Part shown: one piece after another, positions 16,106-23,852 of the stretch | How positions within the stretch are numbered: position 1 is the first letter of the stretch | Layout of the letters: each line of letters opens with the position of its first letter | Assembly: GCF_005780185.1 (NCBI RefSeq) | Contig: NZ_VBUI01000021.1 | Span: 16,291-80,290 of the forward strand | Direction of reading: 5' to 3' | Length of the DNA: 64,000 bases | Origin: Halomonas urmiana | Lineage (GTDB): Bacteria; Pseudomonadota; Gammaproteobacteria; Pseudomonadales; Halomonadaceae | The notes under the pieces: model-generated | Told to the model about the DNA's origin: nothing | Databases searched by the model: none | What the model saw: the letters and a program-made list of their open reading frames with translations, nothing else | Program-made: the position numbers and the translations under genes

Positions 16106-17344
16106 TTACGGGGTCCAGGCGGCCACCTCCGCACGCTCCTCGTCGGTCATCCGGGTGATGTTGCCCAGCGGCATGTAGCCGCTCGCCACCACCTGGCGGA
16201 CCTGGTCGATCTGGCGCAGCAGCTGATCCTCGGTCTCGAGGATCACCCCGGCCGGCGCCGCCGCGAAGCCGGCATGCTCGGGCGACTGAGCATGGCAGCT
16301 CACGCAACGCTGCTCGATGATCGCATGCACCTCGCCGAGCGAACCCGAGGCGGCCGGCGTCGGCGCCTCGCCGCTCACCGAGGACGACACGGCGGCCGTG
16401 GCCACGCCGTCGTTGCCGCTCGGCGCACCGACCCAGATCGCCACCAGGATCAGCGCGACGCCCGCCGCCGGGTAGGCCGGCTGGATGGAGCCCGCGTGCA
16501 TCAGCACGAAGAACTGGCGAATCAGCGCGCCGGCGAAGATGAACAGCGCCATGATCACCCAGGAGAGCTCATGGGTGTAGGTGAAGGAATAGTGGTTGCT
16601 GAGCATCAGCAGCACCACCGGCAGCGTGAAGTAGGTGTTGTGGACCGAGCGCTGCTTGCCGCGCTTGCCATCGATCGGGTTCGGGGTCTCACCGGCCTTC
16701 ATCGCCTTCACCATGCGGCGCTGACCCGGGATGATCCAGAAGAAGACGTTGGCCGACATGGCGGTGGCCATCACCGCACCGGTGAGCAGGAAGGCGGCGC
16801 GGCCGGCGAAGATCTGGGTGCTCAGGTAGGCGACCACCACCATCATCACCGCCACGGCCAAGCTCAGGATGCCGTCGCGCTCCATGTTGGGGCTGATGCG
16901 CTTACACAGCTCGTTGTAGACCACCCAGCCCGACAGCAGGAAGAACAGCGCTACCGCGTTGGCCTGCCAGCCGGTCAGTTCGGCGGCCCAGGCCCAGTCG
17001 CTGCCCGGGTTGACCAGGTAGAAGCCGGGATTGGTCATGTAGAGCAGCACGAACAGGCCGAAACCGGAGAGCCAGGTGGTGTAGGCCTTCCAGAACGACC
17101 AGTGCAGGTCCGCGGGCAGCTTCGCCGGGGCGCTGGCGTACTTCTGGTTGTGGTAGAAGCCGCCGCCGTGCACGGCCCACATCTCGCCGAACACGCCCTT
17201 CTTCTTGTCCTCGTCGGCCTTGGGTGGCCGCAGGCCGTTGTCCAGCATCACGAAGTAGATGGACTCGCCGATCCAGGCCACGGCGGCGATCACATGCAAC
17301 CACCGCAGCAGGAGGTTGGCAAAGTCCAGGAGATACGCTTGCAT
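16106..17344 (-). CDS. puuD: Urate hydroxylase, membrane protein with cytochrome c domain
   Basis: 412 residues. The N-terminal 300 or so residues form the urate oxidase N-terminal domain of PuuD with about eight membrane helices and conserved HVIAAVAWIGESIYFVMLD and WAVHGGGFYHNQKY segments. A linker rich in Ala/Ser leads to a C-terminal class I cytochrome c domain with CVSCH at 347-351 and probable axial Met391 in GYMPLGN. PuuD converts urate to 5-hydroxyisourate and passes electrons to the respiratory chain through this haem, avoiding peroxide formation. It follows uraH in the same minus-strand operon (72 bp gap), so the product is handed to UraH. Confidence 0.95.
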   Translation of the reverse strand: MQAYLLDFANLLLRWLHVIAAVAWIGESIYFVMLDNGLRPPKADEDKKKGVFGEMWAVHGGGFYHNQKYASAPAKLPADLHWSFWKAYTTWLSGFGLFVLLYMTNPGFYLVNPGSDWAWAAELTGWQANAVALFFLLSGWVVYNELCKRISPNMERDGILSLAVAVMMVVVAYLSTQIFAGRAAFLLTGAVMATAMSANVFFWIIPGQRRMVKAMKAGETPNPIDGKRGKQRSVHNTYFTLPVVLLMLSNHYSFTYTHELSWVIMALFIFAGALIRQFFVLMHAGSIQPAYPAAGVALILVAIWVGAPSGNDGVATAAVSSSVSGEAPTPAASGSLGEVHAIIEQRCVSCHAQSPEHAGFAAAPAGVILETEDQLLRQIDQVRQVVASGYMPLGNITRMTDEERAEVAAWTP

Positions 17345-17416
17345 GAGTCAGCTCTCGTCTTGTTCGTTGTTCGTCATCGCCCGGGCAGGGAGCCCGGGCC
17401 AGCGGCGCCGAGGGGC

Positions 17417-17770
17417 TCAGCTGCCGCGATAGGTGGAGTAGCTGTAGGGCGATACCAGCAGCGGCACGTGATAGTGCTGCGAGGCATCGGCGACGCCGAA
17501 GCGCAGCGGGATCACGTCGAGAAAGCGCGGGGTATCGCCGGCCAGGCCCTGGCGATCGAGATACTCGCCAGCATGGAAGACCAGCTCGTATTCGCCCGCG
17601 GTGAAGGCCTCGCCCTCCAGGATCGGGGCATCGCAGCGGCCGTCATCGTTGGTCACGACCTCGCCGATGCGCTGGCGGCTCTCGCCCTCGAGGCGGTAGA
17701 CCTCGATGCGAATGCCCTGCCCCGGTCGGCCCTGTGCCGTGTCCAGCACATGTGTGGTCAAGCGTCCCAT
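17417..17770 (-). CDS. uraH: 5-hydroxyisourate hydrolase
   Basis: 117 residues, transthyretin-related protein. Family markers are [13 protein letters not shown] at the start and the C-terminal YSYSTYRGS tetrapeptide region (YRGS) that lines the active site. Reaction: 5-hydroxyisourate to OHCU. The frame extends upstream, but ATG at 17770 gives the family length and follows GAGGAGAG. It has no signal peptide, so it acts in the cytoplasm. Divergent from uraD across a gap with an operator. Confidence 0.95.
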   Translation of the reverse strand: MGRLTTHVLDTAQGRPGQGIRIEVYRLEGESRQRIGEVVTNDDGRCDAPILEGEAFTAGEYELVFHAGEYLDRQGLAGDTPRFLDVIPLRFGVADASQHYHVPLLVSPYSYSTYRGS

Positions 17771-17908
17771 GAGTCTCTCCTCTACGCGGTAGCCGGCTCC
17801 CGTGGCGCGGGTGACCGGCGAGCAAGTGTATGGCGACGACCGGGGCGCCCTCCCGGATGTCGATACAGACATTTTTAGCTCGAAAGGGAGTACATTTCAA
17901 AGCATTTT

Positions 17909-17918
17909 TTGTATACAG
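17909..17918. promoter_or_regulatory. TTGTATACAG operator between uraH and uraD
   Basis: Exact TGTATACA core inside a T-rich tract, 53 bp before the uraD start. A second dyad, ATGTC-N6-GACAT at 17857-17872, lies nearer uraH. One site could serve both divergent promoters. Confidence 0.6.
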
Positions 17919-17970
17919 TCGAAGTCTGTCTTGCGAGACACGCATCACCACCCGCAATGGAGGTCACGGC

Positions 17971-18495
17971 ATGAGCGACAACACCCTTACCCCTCGCCCC
18001 AGCGAGCTCGACCAGGCGCGCTTCGTCGAGCAGTACGGCGAGATCTACGAGCACTCCCCCTGGGTCGCCGAGCTGGCCTGGCAGCAGGGCCTGGGCGGCA
18101 AACAGGACACGCCCGAGGGCCTGGCCGAGGCCATGGGGCGGGTGCTCACCGGCGCCAGTGCCGAGCGCCAGCTCGAGGTGATCCGCGCCCACCCGGACCT
18201 GGCCGGCAAGGCCGCCATCGCCGGGGAGCTCACCGACGACTCCACCCGCGAGCAGGCCGGTGCCGGCCTGGACCAGTGCACGCCCGAGGAGATGGCGCGG
18301 TTCGAGCGCCTCAACGCCGCCTACAAGGAGAAGTTCGGCTTCCCCTTCGTGATGGCCGTCAAGGGCAACGACCGTCATGACATCCTGGCCGCCTTCGAGA
18401 CACGCCTGGAGAACGATCAGGCCGAGGAGCGCCGCACCGCGGTCGAGCAGATCAACCGCATCGCCCGCTTCCGCCTGCAGGCCCGCCTGGGCTGA
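17971..18495 (+). CDS. uraD: OHCU decarboxylase
   Basis: 174 residues. 2-oxo-4-hydroxy-4-carboxy-5-ureidoimidazoline decarboxylase completes conversion of urate to S-allantoin. The catalytic histidine motif is RAHPDLAGK (about residues 73-81), and the C-terminal YKEKFGFPFVMAVKG is characteristic. ATG 17971 with GGAGG seven bases upstream is preferred over the open frame further upstream, which is AT-rich promoter DNA. The gene is not fused to uraH, unlike in some bacteria. Confidence 0.95.
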   Translation: MSDNTLTPRPSELDQARFVEQYGEIYEHSPWVAELAWQQGLGGKQDTPEGLAEAMGRVLTGASAERQLEVIRAHPDLAGKAAIAGELTDDSTREQAGAGLDQCTPEEMARFERLNAAYKEKFGFPFVMAVKGNDRHDILAAFETRLENDQAEERRTAVEQINRIARFRLQARLG

Positions 18496-18546
18496 GCCCA
18501 GGCGGTCGGCGCCTTCGGGCACACACCGAGACCGCCCCTGCATCGA

Positions 18547-18579
18547 CGAGCCGCCGGCCTGCCGGCGGCTCGTTTTTTT
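18547..18579 (+). terminator. Intrinsic terminator of uraD
   Basis: 12-bp stem (CGAGCCGCCGGC and its complement), CT loop and a run of seven T at 18573-18579. It is the most classical rho-independent terminator in the window. Confidence 0.9.
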
Positions 18580-18667
18580 ATGCTCCGCCGTTGTGTGCCA
18601 CCGGCGTCGGCTCACCGATCACACGAGCGGTGCGGGCGCGGCGCCGTCACTCCCTCGGACACGCCGA

Positions 18668-18703
18668 CGCGGATGCCCGGCCGCTCATGGCCGGGCATCC
18701 GCG
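18668..18703. terminator. Hairpin after the nucleobase permease gene
   Basis: 15-bp perfect stem (18668-18682 with 18689-18703), 6-nt loop, 22 bases beyond the permease stop on the minus strand. No T-run on that strand. Confidence 0.65.
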
Positions 18704-18724
18704 CTCGCCGGCTTACCGGTCGTG

Positions 18725-20164
18725 CTATTTGGTGGCGCTCGCCACCCGGGAGGCACGGCCTGGGTCATCGCCACCATCCGATGCATCGGCGTTGGCGCCG
18801 GCCGCCTCGGCATCCGCCCTGGCGATCTCCTCACGCTCTCGCGCCTCGTCCGACAGCGACTTCTTCGGCAGCGCGATGTTGAGCACGAAGGCGGTGATCG
18901 CCGCCACCACGATGGGCGCGCCGCCGATCACGTTCTGCAGCATCGCCGGGAACTGCTCGATGGCCGACGGCACCGAGGAGATGCCAAGGCTCAGCGCCAG
19001 CGCCAGCCCGACGATGGTCATGTTGCGGGCGGAGAGCTCGTCTTTGATCAGCAGCTGGATGCCGGTCATGGTGATCATGCCGAACACCGTGATGGTGGCC
19101 CCGCCCAGCACCGGGTAGGGGATGGTGGTCATGATGGCGCCGAACTTAGGGCTGAGGCCGGCCGCGATCATGAACACGCCGGCGATGGCCAGCACCGAGC
19201 GGCTGATCACCTTGGTCATGGCCACGATGCCGACGTTCTGGCTGAAGGTGGAGGTCGGCAGGGCGCCGAAGAAGGCGCTCGCCGCGGTGGTCAGGCCGTT
19301 GCCCAGCAGGCCACCGGTCAGCTCCTTGGTCTTCAGCTCGCGGTTCATGCCCGCCACGCTGGTGGCCGAGAGATCGCCGATGGTCTGTACGGAGTTGATC
19401 ACGCAGATCACCACCATGGAGACGATGGCGGCGGTGTGGAACTCCATCTCGAAGGGCATCACCTCCGGCACGGCGATCCAGCGGGCGTTGGCCACGGCCT
19501 CGAAGCTGACCATGCCCAGCGCCAGCGACAGCAGGTAGCCGACCAGGATGCCGACGATGATCGCCGAGAGCTTGACCACGCCGCGCCCGAACTGAGAGGC
19601 CGCCAGCACCGTCAGCAGCGTGACGATCCCCACCACCCAGTTGAGCGGCTCGCCGAAGTTCGGCGCATTGACGTTGCCGCTGCCGGCCATGTAGCGAATC
19701 GAGATGTCGTAGAGCGACAGGCCGATGACCAGCACCACGGTGCCCGCGACGACCGGCGGGAAGAGATGGCGGATGTACTGAATGAAGTAGCCCACCACCA
19801 TCATGGTGATGCCGCCCACCAGCTGGGCGCCGAGGATGCCCTCGATGCCGAACTGGCCGCCCACCGCGATCAGGGTCGGCACGTAGGCGAAGCCCACACC
19901 GAAGATGGCCGGCAGGCGGGCGCCGAACTTCCAGACGCCGTAGAGGTGGAACAGGGTGCAGATCCCCGAGGCCAGCACGGCGATCTGGATCAGCAGTAGC
20001 TTCTCCGCCGGGGTCGCCCCCACTACGCCGGCGATGATGATCGGCGGGGTGATGACGCCGGCGATCATCGCCAGCACGTGCTGCAGCGAGAGCGGCAGGG
20101 CCTTCCCGATGGGTGGCCTGCCGTAAAAATCGAAGATCGAGGTGTTCCTGGGATTGTTTGGCAT
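18725..20164 (-). CDS. NCS2 (NAT) nucleobase permease, xanthine/urate type
   Basis: 479 residues with the many-helix UraA/XanQ fold. The NAT signature QNVGIVAMTK is at 309-318, and the TM8 substrate motif is at 260-267. That motif reads QTIGDLSA, where purine permeases normally have Glu at the first position. Purine (urate or xanthine) uptake is likely from the neighbouring puuD, uraH and uraD genes. A polar acidic tail of about 40 residues follows the last helix. ATG 20164 (MPNNPRN) is chosen; the frame is open for 30 more codons, but these fall in AT-rich operator DNA. No strong SD is visible. Confidence 0.9.
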   Translation of the reverse strand: MPNNPRNTSIFDFYGRPPIGKALPLSLQHVLAMIAGVITPPIIIAGVVGATPAEKLLLIQIAVLASGICTLFHLYGVWKFGARLPAIFGVGFAYVPTLIAVGGQFGIEGILGAQLVGGITMMVVGYFIQYIRHLFPPVVAGTVVLVIGLSLYDISIRYMAGSGNVNAPNFGEPLNWVVGIVTLLTVLAASQFGRGVVKLSAIIVGILVGYLLSLALGMVSFEAVANARWIAVPEVMPFEMEFHTAAIVSMVVICVINSVQTIGDLSATSVAGMNRELKTKELTGGLLGNGLTTAASAFFGALPTSTFSQNVGIVAMTKVISRSVLAIAGVFMIAAGLSPKFGAIMTTIPYPVLGGATITVFGMITMTGIQLLIKDELSARNMTIVGLALALSLGISSVPSAIEQFPAMLQNVIGGAPIVVAAITAFVLNIALPKKSLSDEAREREEIARADAEAAGANADASDGGDDPGRASRVASATK

Positions 20165-20207
20165 GGTTGGACCACAGCTGTTGTTATGAGGGAGGGAGCG
20201 GTAATTG

Positions 20208-20298
20208 TTGTATGCCAGACAAGCTGCCACATTGTCGTACGATTTTAAATGCAACTAGATACAAAGTCGTACACAAAAGATTTTATAATAGTATACAT
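20208..20298. promoter_or_regulatory. Cluster of GntR-type operators upstream of the permease
   Basis: The 181-bp gap between the outer-membrane protein stop and the permease start is AT-rich. It holds TTGTATGCCA (20208-20217), TTGTCGTACGA (20232-20242), a second GTCGTAC (20266-20272) and TAGTATACAT (20289-20298). The GTC-n-TAC copies fit the FadR-subfamily pattern with a one-base spacer and the others fit it without a spacer. The cluster suggests cooperative control of the permease. Confidence 0.5.
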
Positions 20299-20345
20299 TT
20301 ACCGCCGACAGTGGGATGCGAGGCCTGCGGCCTTACCCGCGCAGG

Positions 20346-21209
20346 TTAGAGATGCCACTCCAGCTGGAGCATCAGGGCATCGGTATCCACGCCCGGCTTG
20401 TCCTGATTGCCGAACTTGTTGCGCCAATACTCGTAGCCGGCGCCGACCCAGAGGGTGTTCTCCCCGCCCCAGGCCAGCCGCCCCACGTCGAGCATCAGCG
20501 AGGTGCGCATCAACTGCTCGGCCGCGGTCTCGGCACCGAAATAGTCCTCGCCCTTCTCGCCATTGAGGTTGAAGAAGCCCTGAAACTTCATCGGCAGCGC
20601 CCCCGCCTCAAACGGCAGGCCCCAGGCCAGGTTGAGCTGGTAGTAAGGGTCGAAGCTGATGTCGGTCTCGTTGCCCGGCGCCGCGCAGGCGTCGAGGCCG
20701 CAGTGATTCCACTCATAGGAGTAGAAGAGGCTGAGGTCGAGAAAGCCCCGGGGCACGTCGAACTTCAGGGTCGGCCCCAGCAACAACTGGCGCTTGCGCG
20801 GCGCGAAGGCGGTGTTCTTGGTGTTGAGGTCAAAGCCGCCGCTCAGCGCCACGTCCCTAACCGGTCCGAAGGCCAACGGTGCGTCGAATACCTTGCCGGC
20901 GTGCAGCTGGTGGCGATAGACCAGGTAGGCCTCGGTGGCGCCCTCGTCGCTGTTGCGGGCGGGGTCGGCGCTGTCGGACTGCAGCAGGTCGAGGTTGAAG
21001 AAGTTCTGGCCCAGCGAGTAGCCGCTCGCGTGGGTGAACTGCAGGACGTGCTTGGCGACGTCCTCGCCATTGCCGGGTTCCCGGAACTGGGTGCCGTAGC
21101 GATAGCCAATGGCGGTATCGCTCCAGGTGGCGGCCTGGGCCGAGACGGAGGCGACGGCGAGGCACAGGGCCGCGCCCGCGGCCAGCGGCTGGGAAGTGCG
21201 TTGGAACAT
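20346..21209 (-). CDS. Tsx-like nucleoside-specific outer membrane channel
   Basis: 287 residues, signal peptide (hydrophobic LAAGAALCLAVASVSAQA, cleavage before ATWSD), then a beta-barrel pattern of alternating strands. It resembles the Tsx / outer envelope protein group (SDTAIGYRYGTQFREP and FFNLDLLQS near the N-terminus, VGAGYEYWRNKFGN near the end). Probable function is diffusion of nucleosides, purines or ureides across the outer membrane. Of two possible ATGs, 21209 is preferred because CCGGAG sits 8-9 bases before it, while the ATG at 21218 touches that sequence. The operator TTGTATACTG is upstream, and the nucleobase permease is next on the same strand. Confidence 0.75.
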   Translation of the reverse strand: MFQRTSQPLAAGAALCLAVASVSAQAATWSDTAIGYRYGTQFREPGNGEDVAKHVLQFTHASGYSLGQNFFNLDLLQSDSADPARNSDEGATEAYLVYRHQLHAGKVFDAPLAFGPVRDVALSGGFDLNTKNTAFAPRKRQLLLGPTLKFDVPRGFLDLSLFYSYEWNHCGLDACAAPGNETDISFDPYYQLNLAWGLPFEAGALPMKFQGFFNLNGEKGEDYFGAETAAEQLMRTSLMLDVGRLAWGGENTLWVGAGYEYWRNKFGNQDKPGVDTDALMLQLEWHL

Positions 21210-21318
21210 GTCAGGCATCTCCGGTTGTTGGTGTTATACCGAGACCGTTCCGTACCGACGCGACACCCATAGGATGTCGCCATCATACGGACAACATGTC
21301 CAACACTACCTAACAATT

Positions 21319-21328
21319 TTGTATACTG
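21319..21328. promoter_or_regulatory. TTGTATACTG operator upstream of the Tsx-like gene
   Basis: Shares the ATT...GAAAT flanks of the copy at 4595 (11 of 18 positions outside the core context look alike), 110 bp before the start of the channel gene. A GGACA-N3-TGTCC dyad lies at 21289-21301 between it and the gene. Confidence 0.55.
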
Positions 21329-21493
21329 GAAATTATTTCCGTTAAATGCACAAACGGAGCACATTCCCCTGATAGGTAGCCGTCCGACGCCCGCCAAGAA
21401 CTCGACCACCGGGACGAGAAGCGCGGCAAGAAGGGGCGCTTGCCGGGAGCGAGGGCCTACACTGAGAGAACACCTATCAGCCGGGAGCCCGCC

Positions 21494-22117
21494 ATGTTTC
21501 GTGATCGCCGCGAAGCGGCCGAACACCTCATCGACCGCCTCTCCTACCTCAAGACAGAGAACCCGCTGATCCTGGCCATCCCCCGCGGCGCGGTGCCCAT
21601 GGGGCGATGGATGGCCGATGCCCTGAACGGCGAGCTGGACGTGGTGCTGGTGCGCAAGGTGGGCGCGCCGAGCAACCCGGAGTACGCGATTGGCGCAATC
21701 GACGAAAACGGCCGCGTGGCCCTGGAGCCTGCCGCCGCCTACTACCGCGAGGAGGCGGTGAATCGAGAGGTGGAACACCAGCAGGCCCTGATCGAGGAGC
21801 GCCGCCGGCGCTATACCCCGGTGCGCTCGGCCATCGATCCCAGGGGGCGCATCGTGGTGGTGGTGGACGACGGCAGCGCCACGGGCGCGACCATGGCGGC
21901 TGCCCTCACCGCCCTGCGGGCCCGTGACCCGCGACGGCTGATCGCCGCCCTGGGGGCGGCGCCGCCCGAGACCGTGGCGCGGCTCGAGGCGCTGGCCGAT
22001 GAGGTGATCTGCCTGGAGACCTCCCGGGACTTCCGGGCCGTGGGGCAGTTCTTCGCCGACTTCGGCCAGGTGGAAGACGATGAGGTGATCGCGCTGCTGG
22101 GACGCAATCACGGCTGA
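21494..22117 (+). CDS. Phosphoribosyltransferase-fold protein
   Basis: 207 residues, type I PRTase fold. The PRPP-binding loop is VVVVDDGSATGATM at 121-134. The N-terminal ILAIPRGAVPMG and VRKVGAPSNPEYAIGAI segments are typical of a conserved stand-alone group annotated only as phosphoribosyltransferase. A nucleobase substrate is not established for this group. The preceding purine genes could be coincidence, since the gene has its own upstream region on the opposite strand. ATG 21494 follows GGGAG. Confidence 0.85.
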   Translation: MFRDRREAAEHLIDRLSYLKTENPLILAIPRGAVPMGRWMADALNGELDVVLVRKVGAPSNPEYAIGAIDENGRVALEPAAAYYREEAVNREVEHQQALIEERRRRYTPVRSAIDPRGRIVVVVDDGSATGATMAAALTALRARDPRRLIAALGAAPPETVARLEALADEVICLETSRDFRAVGQFFADFGQVEDDEVIALLGRNHG

Positions 22118-22165
22118 GCAGCCGCAGGCAAAGCGGACGGCGCCGAGCGCGCCTACATGACGCAA

Positions 22166-22193
22166 ACGGGCGCCACCCGAAGATGGCGCCCGT
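22166..22193. terminator. Terminator between PRTase and phasin genes
   Basis: 10-bp stem (ACGGGCGCCA with its complement) and 8-nt loop between convergent genes. Confidence 0.65.
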
Positions 22194-22256
22194 ATACGTT
22201 GGCGTGGCTCCCGCTCGCCCGGTCTTTACGGAGGCTCCGGCGAGCGCAGCCGAGCC

Positions 22257-22613
22257 TTACTTGGTGGCCGGGGTGGCGGCCTTGATGCCGTCCTCGGCGA
22301 GCTTCTGGCTCTCGCGAACGTACTCCTGGCTCAGGCTCATGATCTTCTCGGCGTCGCCCCGCAGGCGCTCGCCCATGTCCTGACTGGCCTTCTGCTGGGC
22401 GTCCACGGCCTTCTTCAGGCCCTCGGCGTCACGCACGTCGAGCCAGCCGCGTGCCTGGGAGAGACCCAGGTCGGTCAGGGCTCGCACGGCGTCGAACTGG
22501 GCGGCGACCAGCTTCTCGGTGTAGTCGAGGTTGAGGGCGCCGAGACGGCGGGCGGGTGCCACGAACGTGGACTCGAGCTGTTCGGTCGCTTGTTGTGTGG
22601 TTGCCTGGCTCAT
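22257..22613 (-). CDS. Phasin family protein
   Basis: 118 residues, predicted largely helical and amphipathic with no cysteine or signal peptide. The core LNLDYTEKLVAAQFDAVRALTDLGLSQ is typical of the phasin domain. Phasins coat polyhydroxyalkanoate granules, consistent with PHA storage in halomonads. The start at 22613 has GGAGGTGTTAC before it. The open frame continues 17 codons upstream, but those are not phasin-like. Confidence 0.9.
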   Translation of the reverse strand: MSQATTQQATEQLESTFVAPARRLGALNLDYTEKLVAAQFDAVRALTDLGLSQARGWLDVRDAEGLKKAVDAQQKASQDMGERLRGDAEKIMSLSQEYVRESQKLAEDGIKAATPATK

Positions 22614-22745
22614 GTAACACCTCCATCGGTAGTGGACAGCGGGGGCATGCGCCCCGTGCTGCATTGCAACATAGCAGCCTGCTTTGTGCAGCGCAACATC
22701 CTCCTGATGGGGGATGCCGCACGTCCATGAAGAGCCCCGAAAGAC

Positions 22746-22769
22746 AACGCCCGGCCGAAGCCGGGCGTT
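22746..22769. terminator. Hairpin after the GST gene
   Basis: 10-bp perfect stem AACGCCCGGC with its complement, CGAA tetraloop, 38 bases beyond the GST stop on the minus strand. Confidence 0.65.
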
Positions 22770-22806
22770 ATGAGAGACGAGTCACGTCAGCGAGGGACAA
22801 GCCCCC

Positions 22807-23514
22807 TCAGCGATAGGCGCCCTCGATGTCGGTGACGCGCAGGGCCCGGCGCCCGAGGCCGCCGTGCTGGTCGAGCATGCGCTCGAGCCAGCCGTGCACC
22901 GGGTCGGCATTGGAGACCAGGTCGGCGCTGGAGACGCAGCGCGCCCACATGAAGTTGCCGAAGACCAGGTAGTCGGCGCCGGCCGGAGCGTCGCCGTCGA
23001 GGAAGTCGCTGTCCGTGAGCTGGGCGCGCAACGGCTCCAGGGCGGCATCGAGCTGGGCCAGGCCCTTGGCCGGCGAATGGAACTCCTCGAGGGTGCGGCC
23101 GAAACGCTTCTCGCGGGTCTCGCGGAAGTAGGCGCGGTCGTCGGGATGGATGGCGTTGAGCAGGTCCATGATGATGGTGCGCAGCATCGCCGGCGCCAGG
23201 GAGCGCTCGGCGTAGTACTTGAAGAAGCGCGCCCGGGTCTCGGCCAGCCCCTCGCCCAGCAGCGGCGCCTCGGGATAGGCGCGATCCAGGTAGCGCAGGA
23301 TCTCGTAGCTCTCGGTCACCACCTCGTCACCATCGACGAGCACCGGCACCTTGTCGTGGCTGGCAAAGGCCAGGGCCTCCTTGTCGGTGAAGTGCCAGGG
23401 GCGCGTCTGCACCTCGAGGCCCTTGTGGGCCAGGGCGTAGCGCACTCGCCAGCAGTAGGGCGAGAAACGCAGCCCCTCGTCGATGCCGCAGAGATCATAG
23501 AGCACCCGTGTCAT
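22807..23514 (-). CDS. Glutathione S-transferase family protein
   Basis: 235 residues: N-terminal thioredoxin fold (1-80) with SPYCWRVRYAL, where Cys21 is at the start of helix 1, then VPVLVDGDEVVTESYEIL containing the conserved cis-Pro and E-S glutathione contact. A C-terminal helical domain follows from about residue 90. The class is unclear; the cysteine suggests an omega/beta-like thiol-active enzyme. It is a single gene with its own terminator. Confidence 0.88.
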   Translation of the reverse strand: MTRVLYDLCGIDEGLRFSPYCWRVRYALAHKGLEVQTRPWHFTDKEALAFASHDKVPVLVDGDEVVTESYEILRYLDRAYPEAPLLGEGLAETRARFFKYYAERSLAPAMLRTIIMDLLNAIHPDDRAYFRETREKRFGRTLEEFHSPAKGLAQLDAALEPLRAQLTDSDFLDGDAPAGADYLVFGNFMWARCVSSADLVSNADPVHGWLERMLDQHGGLGRRALRVTDIEGAYR

Positions 23515-23852
23515 GCCGCCTCCTCGTGTCGGGTTCAGGACCCTCGATAGTGCCAGCCTTTGCGGCCGCCGCCAACGCCGCGCACGCCCGGTAATCCGGC
23601 GACAGCGACTTGCCCATTAGTCTAACTCCTTCACCCCACTCCCGGCCGGTGCAAGGCGCGCGAAGGCGTTACAAGTCATTGAATAGAAGCTTCTTTCACG
23701 AGTCGGCGATGAGACGATCCGGACGCTTAACTTTGGTCAGACCAATGTTCCAGCAGTGGTCAAGGCCACGGCTTGCGCTTAAGGTCGCCCGCTCACCATG
23801 CCCTGAGCGGGCACGCCAACGCTCCACCGTTCCCATGTGAAAGGAACCCTCC
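23515..23852. promoter_or_regulatory. lldP upstream region
   Basis: A 338-bp gap between the divergent GST and lldP genes with no gene. It holds the LldR-type operator at 23733-23745 and, between that and the ribosome site, a 9-bp hairpin (GCCCGCTCA at 23787-23795 with TGAGCGGGC at 23804-23812). The hairpin would lie in the lldP leader mRNA. Confidence 0.55.
23733..23745. promoter_or_regulatory. LldR-type operator upstream of lldP
   Basis: TTGGTCAGACCAA, a perfect palindrome around a central A, 107 bp before the lldP start. The same TGGTC-N-GACCA core occurs at 26513-26525 by the lldR/glcD genes. It matches the FadR-subfamily GntR pattern with a one-base spacer. Confidence 0.75.

Noticed and set aside
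22191..22198. GTATAC at 22193-22198 as a further operator
   Set aside because: It lacks the TTGT and ACAA arms (reads CGTATACG), sits beside the terminator between PRTase and phasin genes, and is not in a promoter gap.
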